Source: Spirochaetota bacterium (GTDB lineage: Bacteria > Spirochaetota > UBA4802 > UB4802). From it: a DNA stretch of 9,350 nt. Every line of letters starts with the position of its first letter. The first letter of the stretch is position 1. This document shows, in pieces, positions 1 through 5,800 of this stretch. The notes below the pieces were generated by a model. That model saw nothing but the letters and a program-made list of their open reading frames with translations, was not told the DNA's origin and searched no databases. The position numbers and the translations under genes were made by a program. The stretch lies in the NCBI GenBank assembly GCA_029548025.1, contig JAKPOE010000278.1, positions 1 through 9,350 on the forward strand, in the 5' to 3' direction.

Positions 1-323
1 TAACCGGCAGGACCGGGCCATTCTGGAATGAGCGCTACAAGGACATCATTGTACAGTTTGCTCATGATGCTTTTCATTATCTGTTATGGTTGCTGTGGTA
101 CATAGCGTTCAATCCGGTACGGAAGCGTAGGTGCGATAGTCCTGTCAAGTACCGCTACAGCAGCATACAATCCTATTTACAGGAGGATGCTGATGTTGGC
201 GTAAAAATAGACCATCATGAGTACTTTCTGCAGTTGGGAGACAGTTTTAGTGAACGGGTAAGGCGTTTTTTACAGTATGAGGAAGCATACCGTAAGCGCT
301 ACTCCATTGCACAGTGGGTATAA
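1..323 (+). CDS. RAYT-type (Y1/IS200-like) transposase, C-terminal part, cut by window start
   Basis: The reading frame is open from base 3 to the TAA at 321-323 and its start lies outside the window. The visible part begins TGRTGPFWNERYKDI and continues through WYIAFNPVRK to KYRYSSIQSYL. This is the characteristic C-terminal block of REP-associated tyrosine transposases (Y1_Tnp superfamily): a G-x-[FL]-W/F-x-x-R-[FY]-K segment, then Y-I-x-x-N-P-V-R, then Y-R-[WY]-S-S. In that family the HUH metal site and catalytic tyrosine lie upstream of this block, so neither can be checked here. The tail (about residues 75-107) is rich in charged residues and ends IAQWV. The TAA is followed after a run of A by the element-end motif GGGGTCAGAGCC at 328-339. 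A TTG at 90 could be read as a start, but the frame stays open and conserved upstream, so this is the tail of a longer gene. The family call is made from motif recognition. Confidence 0.8.
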   Translation, partial: TGRTGPFWNERYKDIIVQFAHDAFHYLLWLLWYIAFNPVRKRRCDSPVKYRYSSIQSYLQEDADVGVKIDHHEYFLQLGDSFSERVRRFLQYEEAYRKRYSIAQWV

Positions 324-327
324 AAAA

Positions 328-339
328 GGGGTCAGAGCC
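328..339 (+). repeat. RAYT element end motif GGGGTCAGAGCC, copy 1 (downstream end)
   Basis: This exact 12-mer lies 5 bp after the transposase stop codon and is preceded by an A-tract. It is identical to the copy at 1958-1969 and is the reverse complement of the copies at 8915-8926 and 9179-9190. Its position just outside a RAYT-type gene suggests it marks the right boundary of that element. The remaining interval to 443 holds no gene and no convincing terminator for either neighbour. Confidence 0.7.
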
Positions 340-443
340 TTACAGCATTGCATCAAAAAGCTGATCCTACTTCCACTGGTAACATCTGCTTTGTTTTTGA
401 TGTCGATGCTATATTGATTTCAAAAAGCCATAAAAAATTTTGA

Positions 444-1652
444 TTATACCTTTGCATGCAATAATTTTAATTCAGCACCAGCTTTTTCAAACATCCCTAA
501 TACATAATCAATATGTTCATCGGTATGTGTTGCCATGACGCTGCAGCGGATCAACTGCTGCCCCTGAGGTGTCGCAGGAAAGATTATTGGATTGGTATAT
601 ACGCCATAATCAAAGAGCTTTTTCCATAACGTAAACGTCATGATATCATCACCAATAATAACAGGGATTATAGGTGTTTCCCCTTTTATTACATTAAATC
701 CAAGATGTTCAAGTCCATTCCGCAAACGTTTTGCGTTATTATGAAGCTTTTGTATAGATTCAGGTTCGTTTTGAATTATTTCAAGTGCTTTAAGTGCTGC
801 AGCAGCATTTGATGCAGGCATGCTTGCATTAAATATAATTGCAGGTGCGTTATGCTTGATGTAGTTTATAACCCGCTCGCTTGATGCTAAAAAACCTCCT
901 GATGAAGCTAAACTTTTTGAAAATGTTCCCATAATAATATCAGTTTGGTCTGTTAATCCAAAATAGCTTGCTGTACCGCGTCCATCATGGCCAATAACAC
1001 CAAGAGCATGTGCATCGTCGGTCATGATGCGCGCATTATATTTACGGGCTATTCTAACAATATCCGGGAGGGGAGCAATGTGTCCATTCATGCTGAAGAC
1101 TCCATCAACAACGATAAGTTTTCCTGCATCATGCGGCAGAGCAGAGATTTTATTTTCAAGGTCAACCATATCATTGTGATGAAACTTAACCAGAATACTA
1201 TCGCCACATAGGGCTTTTGCTATCAATGTGCCCTGTATGATGCTTGCATGATTTTCTTCATCTGAAATAATATATTCCCCTTTGTTTATTAATGATACAA
1301 TAGCTCCCTGATTCGTTTGATAACCGGTAGAAAAAATACAGGCAGCTTCTTTGCCAACAAATTGAGCCAGCGCCTCCTCAAGCTTACAATGAATATCAAG
1401 TGAACCATTGATGAGTCTTGAACCTGAGCATCCCGTGCCATATTTTTCAATGGCATCGATAGCTGCCTGTTTTACTCGTGGGTCATGCGTTAGTCCCAGA
1501 TAGTTATTTGAACCGACCATGATCATACGTTTATTGTTCATGTACACAACAGGTCCTTCTGTTTTTGTTATTGGGTGGTAATAGGGATACAATCCAAATG
1601 ATTTAACCTCTTCAACTCGAGTGAAGGCTAAACATTTATCAAAAAGATCCAT
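444..1652 (-). CDS. Alpha-oxoamine synthase, serine palmitoyltransferase / aminoketobutyrate ligase-like (PLP enzyme)
   Basis: The predicted protein has 402 residues, normal for fold-type I PLP alpha-oxoamine synthases, which condense an amino acid with an acyl-CoA and lose CO2. Visible landmarks are GSNNYLGL (47-54), GTGCSGSRLINGSLDIH (72-88), the PLP-stacking histidine in NHASI (H135), DGVFSMNG (183-190), DDAHALGVIG (212-221; D212 and H215 contact PLP), the Schiff-base lysine in GTFSKSLAS (K246) and the late LIRCSVMATHT block (R369, substrate carboxylate). The N-terminal YPYY, the FSKSLAS lysine context and the VMATHT motif resemble Bacteroidetes serine palmitoyltransferases more than BioF. 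KBL is also close, and substrate cannot be assigned from sequence. The start at 1652 is chosen because AAAAGGAGG lies 6 nt upstream (1659-1667) and homology begins there; the frame extends open to 1763 but that part has no family similarity. It is an isolated minus-strand gene with tandem TetR-type operators upstream. No acyl carrier or lipid gene is adjacent. Confidence 0.85.
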   Translation of the reverse strand: MDLFDKCLAFTRVEEVKSFGLYPYYHPITKTEGPVVYMNNKRMIMVGSNNYLGLTHDPRVKQAAIDAIEKYGTGCSGSRLINGSLDIHCKLEEALAQFVGKEAACIFSTGYQTNQGAIVSLINKGEYIISDEENHASIIQGTLIAKALCGDSILVKFHHNDMVDLENKISALPHDAGKLIVVDGVFSMNGHIAPLPDIVRIARKYNARIMTDDAHALGVIGHDGRGTASYFGLTDQTDIIMGTFSKSLASSGGFLASSERVINYIKHNAPAIIFNASMPASNAAAALKALEIIQNEPESIQKLHNNAKRLRNGLEHLGFNVIKGETPIIPVIIGDDIMTFTLWKKLFDYGVYTNPIIFPATPQGQQLIRCSVMATHTDEHIDYVLGMFEKAGAELKLLHAKV

Positions 1653-1658
1653 AGGGAA

Positions 1659-1667
1659 CCTCCTTTT
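1659..1667 (-). promoter_or_regulatory. Ribosome binding site deciding the oxoamine synthase start
   Basis: On the minus strand the sequence reads AAAAGGAGG, 6 nt before the ATG at 1652-1650. It rules out the longer in-frame start at 1763, which has no such site and would add 37 residues outside the family alignment. Confidence 0.75.
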
Positions 1668-1820
1668 AAAAATATTTAAGGCATAGCAATAAAGCCATCC
1701 TTCACAAAACCCATGTTGGAAGCATAAATAAAAATGTTTATTGATACACTTTGCTTTTAACAATACAAAAAAATATTAATAAAGTCAATAATATTATTAT
1801 AAATGTTGAATAAAAATATG

Positions 1821-1849
1821 ATATTAATTTATATAATATTAATAGGCAA
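1821..1849 (-). promoter_or_regulatory. Candidate promoter for the oxoamine synthase
   Basis: Reading the minus strand, TTGCCT (1849-1844) and TAATAT (1826-1821) are separated by 17 bp. Each matches the sigma70 consensus at 4 of 6 positions. Transcription would start near 1814, leaving a leader of about 160 nt. The region is so AT-rich that other -10 boxes are equally possible. The main support is that the operator palindrome directly abuts the -35 box. Confidence 0.35.
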
Positions 1850-1873
1850 AATTGAGTGAACATTCACTCAATT
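1850..1873. promoter_or_regulatory. TetR-family operator palindrome (operator 1)
   Basis: Two perfect 11-bp arms, AATTGAGTGAA and TTCACTCAATT, are separated by 2 bp. The core TGAGTGA-N4-TCACTCA (1853-1870) has the form typical of TetR-family operators. From memory it resembles the TGAATGA-N4-TCATTCA site of acyl-CoA-responsive FadR of Bacillus. It sits immediately upstream of the candidate -35 box of the oxoamine synthase. No tetR gene is visible in the window, so the regulator is presumably encoded elsewhere. Confidence 0.65.
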
Positions 1874-1874
1874 A

Positions 1875-1892
1875 TGACTAAGTACTCACTCA
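1875..1892. promoter_or_regulatory. Second, degenerate TetR-type operator (operator 2)
   Basis: TGACTAA-GTAC-TCACTCA repeats the layout of operator 1 with an intact right half-site and a 5-of-7 left half-site. Its start is exactly 22 bp from that of the first core, about two helical turns. This would place two bound dimers on the same face of the DNA and allow cooperative binding. Confidence 0.5.
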
Positions 1893-1934
1893 TGTAATAA
1901 ATCGTTTGTCTGTCAAAGGCATAGTATACGGTTA

Positions 1935-1948
1935 ATAGGCGATAGTTA
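1935..1948 (+). repeat. Left arm of a long-range inverted repeat
   Basis: ATAGGCGATAGTTA here is the exact reverse complement of 2839-2852. Similarity continues inward with small indels: left ATAAAAGGGGGTCAG versus right (reverse complement) ATAATAAGGGTTGACAG. The pair therefore encloses about 0.9 kb and looks like terminal inverted repeats. No target-site duplication is obvious outside the arms. Confidence 0.5.
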
Positions 1949-1980
1949 TTATAAAAGGGGGTCAGAGCCTCAATAACTAT
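1942..1980 (+). repeat. Hairpin presenting the end motif in its loop
   Basis: ATAGTTATT (1942-1950) pairs perfectly with AATAACTAT (1972-1980). The 21-nt loop contains GGGGTCAGAGCC. A motif displayed on a single-stranded hairpin would suit HUH-type transposases, which act on single strands. The stem is AT-rich and may be fortuitous. Confidence 0.45.
1958..1969 (+). repeat. RAYT element end motif GGGGTCAGAGCC, copy 2
   Basis: This is an exact copy in the same orientation as copy 1, with one extra G at 1957 and a preceding A-tract. It has no intact transposase next to it, so it is either a solitary end or part of a decayed copy. Confidence 0.65.
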
Positions 1981-2425
1981 GAAATAAGAGATGCAGAAAC
2001 GAGTCCATTATGATATGGGTGTATATTTCTATTTTCGGGAAGGTTGGCCATACCCGAAATGCTGGCATCCATAGGGGATGAAAGTGAAGGAGAACTGTGT
2101 AAAGGTGCTATGATTGTACAATGAATTATTTCAACTGTTCTTATTCCATTAGGGATTGTATTATACTATCAGAATTAAAAGTAAAAAAGGAGATTCCACA
2201 CAAAACCAGCCTTTTTGTTAGTTTATAGTTAGGAATGATAATGGTTCTAATTATAATTTACCAGGCGTGGGATAGAGATTTTGAAAGTTTTAACAAATAG
2301 TTAAAGAAGATTGGTGTGTTAAAGGAATAATAATGATTACAAAGTTTAATGATGTGCATTAATCAAGATTGAATATCGACAAAACTACATAAATTTATAC
2401 CAATAATTAGCTATATACTTTTACA

Positions 2426-2451
2426 TAATATAGTTATCTATAACTATATTA
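2426..2451. repeat. 26-bp near-perfect AT palindrome
   Basis: TAATATAGTTAT and ATAACTATATTA are perfect 12-bp complements separated by CT. The hairpin is not followed by a clean T-run, so it is not called a terminator. Function is unknown. Confidence 0.5.
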
Positions 2452-2529
2452 CAGTATTATTAATTATATATTAAATTGAGTACATACTAAAAACATATTT
2501 ATAGATATATTAAATAATATAATAATTAC

Positions 2530-2556
2530 AATATAATATGTGAAAAATATTATATT
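2530..2556. repeat. AT-only hairpin
   Basis: AATATAATAT (2530-2539) and ATATTATATT (2547-2556) are perfectly complementary around a 7-nt loop. The surroundings are almost pure A+T, so chance pairing is likely. Confidence 0.35.
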
Positions 2557-2598
2557 ATTACAAAATATTAAAAAAATTGTAAAATTTTTGATTAATAG

Positions 2599-2628
2599 TT
2601 GACAATACTTAACAGTCGGTATTATACT
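2599..2628 (+). promoter_or_regulatory. Near-consensus sigma70 promoter of the lipoprotein-barrel unit
   Basis: A perfect TTGACA -35 box (2599-2604) and TATACT -10 box (2623-2628, 5 of 6) are spaced by 18 bp. Transcription would begin near 2635. The transcript would contain the small ORF at 2703, the hairpin at 2771-2819 and then the lipoprotein gene at 2886, a leader of about 250 nt. No repressor-type palindrome overlaps it. Confidence 0.6.
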
Positions 2629-2702
2629 GTTTACAGAATATGAGTATAGCTGGACGGTAAAGTAGTCATAATAGTTATCAGGAATGAGGAAGGGAGGAGA
2701 GC

Positions 2703-2864
2703 ATGTATTTGATCCATAAGGTATTATCAAAAATGGGGCTAAAGAAAAAGAGTTTTTTATTGGGGAAAATAGTACTGGGTAGTCGGTTTTTTGTTGAAAT
2801 ATACCGACATGCCAGTACTGTCAACCCTTATTATAGAGTAACTATCGCCTATATGATTTTTTAA
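2703..2864 (+). CDS. Small ORF, 53 residues, possible leader peptide or transposase remnant
   Basis: The ATG at 2703 is preceded by AGGGAGGAG, with the GGAGG core 5 nt from the start. The frame runs to the TAA at 2862, 21 nt before the lipoprotein start. An in-frame TGA at 2685 rules out an earlier start. The product is basic and hydrophobic: it begins MYLIHKVLSKMGLKKK and later reads KIVLGSRFFVEIYRHAS. It has no clear signal peptide and I do not recognise a functional family. The GSRFFVEIYR stretch loosely recalls the GS-x-x-FVE segment near the C terminus of many RAYT-like transposases. With the surrounding inverted repeats, this raises the possibility of a decayed transposase tail rather than a living gene. 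It lies downstream of the strong promoter, so it is probably transcribed with the lipoprotein gene. The right arm of the long inverted repeat forms its last codons. Confidence 0.4.
   Translation: MYLIHKVLSKMGLKKKSFLLGKIVLGSRFFVEIYRHASTVNPYYRVTIAYMIF
2771..2819 (+). promoter_or_regulatory. Leader hairpin with two-part stem
   Basis: AGTACTGG (2771-2778) pairs with CCAGTACT (2812-2819), and GTCGGT (2782-2787) pairs with ACCGAC (2803-2808). A symmetric 3x3 internal loop separates the two stems, and the apical loop has 15 nt. It lies inside the small ORF, between the promoter and the lipoprotein start. No T-run follows, so it is not an intrinsic terminator. A structural or regulatory role in the leader is possible. 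Confidence 0.5.
2839..2852 (-). repeat. Right arm of a long-range inverted repeat
   Basis: TAACTATCGCCTAT is the exact reverse complement of 1935-1948, with weaker inward similarity as described for the left arm. It lies at the 3' end of the small ORF and 33 bp before the lipoprotein start. If the arms bound an element, that element ends just upstream of the lipoprotein gene and supplies its promoter. Confidence 0.5.
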
Positions 2865-2885
2865 ATAAATCACAAGAGGTGCGCC

Positions 2886-5800
2886 ATGAAGCCTTTTAAA
2901 TCATTCTTCATAATCATGTGCGTTGCAACGGTGTTGTTATCATGTTCGGATAGTAGCAAATTTTTGTTTCAACGCAATGATCCTGAGCCGGAATACCGAT
3001 TATTTGACCTTTTAGATCCCTATCCGGCATTGTATGATGCATTTGATACTATTGACCAGCATAGGTTTAATGTTATGTTGAGCGATGCTATCAATGCGGA
3101 TGTTACCGGTACAAAAAATGCCTTGCAACAGATGCCTGCAATCAATCCTGACCCTCTTGTTGATATAGTAGCTGCATTGCGCATAATAATAGAAAGAATT
3201 ATTAATCAGGACAACTATAAATGGCGTTCTGACCCTTATGATTATGATAACTATGTAACGGATTTCTATAGCTTTTTAGATGATTTAGATGCAGCAAGCC
3301 CTGGTACTACCAACGAGCTGGTAAGTATCCTGAGAAAGTCCATAGGCTATATTCAGTATGCTCATGGTCATGAAATAGAGACAGTTATGGCAGATTTGAT
3401 TGATTTTTTAAAGGATAACCATGGGCAGAATGTTGGCACGGTGTTGCCACTGTTGCAGGAAGGATTGGGTAAAACATTATTACGGGCAAATACTTTTTAT
3501 GACGATAGCAGCAATAAATTGGGAAATGCAGTTGTTGGTATGGATGCGCTGCTGTCAGGGATAAACGATATAGCTACGGAGGATGCTGATGCACGTGAAG
3601 CGCTCTATGATGTAATACGCGAGCTGGGTGCGGTAATGACGGCAAAAGCGGGAGATAAAACATTTGCCGACATACTCAAAGAGCTTATGATAAATATTGA
3701 GGATTATGCTACAGTTGGGGGCAGTGTTTATAGCTCCAATGCAAGTTATTATCATGATGGAAGCGATTATTATGTTAATACTGAACTTAAAAATGGTGTA
3801 CGACAGATGTTGCCTGGTTTGGCGTTGCTTTTTATACGGGCAGGCGATAATGCACAAGCATCTCCTATCTATGACCCGGTGGATAACAATTCGCCCAATC
3901 CCGACGGGCGCTCAGCATTGGAATATTTAACACAGAAATTGTATGATTTGAAGTTAAACTGCGGAATAGATTTTACAAATTATGAGGTTGAGGCATCCCT
4001 GAAAAGGATGACCCAGTATAATGGATTTGGAGAGCTCCGAAGCAGTGCAAGCTATAAAGTATCGTATTTAGATCATCTGTTGTATACTTTGATAGCGTCG
4101 TATGACTTTGGTTTTTTAACCAAAACTTCTGATGGTGCTTCAGAACCTTACAATAATGATCAGGATGGTCATTGCTCTGTTCGCAAACATGGTGAACCAA
4201 CAGCTGGTATTATTACTATAAATGATAGTTTATATTCCATGGTAAGCCATGCAAAAGAAGCAAGAAGCTCCAGCCAAAATTGTACCATTGGATGGTTAGG
4301 TGCTTATAATTTGGCTCTGGATGCAAGGGCTGTTACGCAAACATGGGATGGCGATACAGGAGGTCTATTAACATCAGTTGAAATAACAAATGGTGCGCAA
4401 GGGAATTATATATATCGTTGTAAAAACTCATTTTTAAGTTCACAGGCTAATAACTATAAATTTTATTTAGGGTATGATTTTCCAACTCTTCTATTATTCA
4501 GTGGTTTTTCTGCTGGTGATGCTGGTATTCCAAACGGGGGAATTACCGGTATAGTTCCAACATCAAATACTACAACAGTAGGCACAAATAATGATTACCG
4601 CACTTATTACCCGTATGTTGGCAATGGATTGGGTGAGCTTAACACCGGACGCTGGACTATGGGCTGGATTGCCCGTGCATGCTGGGAAGGTGAAGGTCCC
4701 TACTATTATGCTGATCCCAACGCAAAAACCAGAACAGCATCAGATGGTAAGGTATATCATGTATATTTTAGACCTGATGGGAGGATTTATGCGTTTGTAT
4801 GTAAAGAAGATCCTGCTAATCCAGTATATTTTTATCCAAATGATGGTGGCAATGATGCAGATGAAACTGATAACCCTCAATCATTAACAATTGATGGTGT
4901 TGAATTTAAACTCAGAGCTAACAGATACCGTGCAAGCTGGCATACTGATTATTATTTGCTGAAATCGGATTATATAAACTACCATGAAGATGCTAATCAT
5001 CCACCTGCAGGATGGACGGGTTATTATTCACCTGCAAATGTAGTGGGTACTACTGGTATCAATAAATTTAAAATGCACTCATTACAGGATACAAAAAACA
5101 AAGGTGAGTATGGTGATGACCTTGATGCTTCAACAAATAATGCTGGGTGTTTGTGGTTCTGGGAGAAGATTGCTGAAAATAATACTGTAAGAGGATGTAA
5201 CAGTCATGAAGAAGCCATGTATAGAAATTTTCAATGGCTTATGCTGGAAAAGAAATTTGTATTTATAATGCCTATGCGATCATATGTTAACATTCATGCT
5301 ACTGCTGCGTGGTGTATAGGTGTTACATTGAATATAGATTCTCCGCTTTTTACAATAATTGAAGCTAATGGAATGGCTGGTATTGCAACAGCTAAAAAAA
5401 CTGGCACAGTTGGTACATGGGTAAAGCTTGGAAACCGGGGTGACGGAGAGGGATGTACAAATTATGGCCACAACCAGCCAAATGGTGCAAATTATGGTGA
5501 TTCGCTGCAACCTGCAGATGGCAGGCTATGGGTTATTGTTAAAGAGGATTCATCATATAAAACTAGTTTGAGTGTACTAACCGATGGAGATTATGTTGAT
5601 ATTAATACAATATGGAGTACTATCCTTGGTAATGGTAATGTTTTTCCTAATATTGTTGGTGATAACCTGGCTCCTATTGCACGAATGGCTTTTGTACAAC
5701 CTGATTTAGTGGCTTCCAATTCATCAGACATTGGTAATATAAATGCTGCTGCATGGCAGAACCGTAATAAACTGCTGCCCATTATTGTGGCATTATCAGG

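Larger units (their letters stand above)
1900..2598. other. Gene-free AT-rich interval with palindromes and a RAYT-type end
   Basis: No coding region with supportable start, length and codon character is seen on either strand. Stops are frequent in all frames and the right half is strongly AT-rich. The interval contains the end motif at 1958, its flanking hairpin, a hairpin with arms TTTCGGG/CCCGAAA (2033-2039 and 2053-2059, 13-nt loop) and AT palindromes at 2426-2451 and 2530-2556. Its left edge carries one arm of the long-range inverted repeat (1935-1948). It may be a decayed mobile element. Confidence 0.5.

Noticed and set aside
1653..1763. N-terminal extension of the oxoamine synthase by 37 residues from an ATG at 1763
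   Set aside because: The extension has no family similarity and no ribosome binding site, while a strong site (1659-1667) precedes the ATG at 1652.
2380..2600. Replication origin in the AT-rich stretch
   Set aside because: No DnaA boxes, iterons or replication gene are visible; A+T richness and palindromes alone are not enough.
2464..2730. Minus-strand ORF of 88 codons
   Set aside because: It lies in almost pure A+T sequence, is dominated by Ile, Tyr, Phe and Asn, has no ribosome binding site and opposes the promoter and small ORF.
2771..2819. Integron attC site or intrinsic terminator
   Set aside because: The stem lacks the GTTRRRY / RYYYAAC core pair of attC sites and has no trailing T-run.
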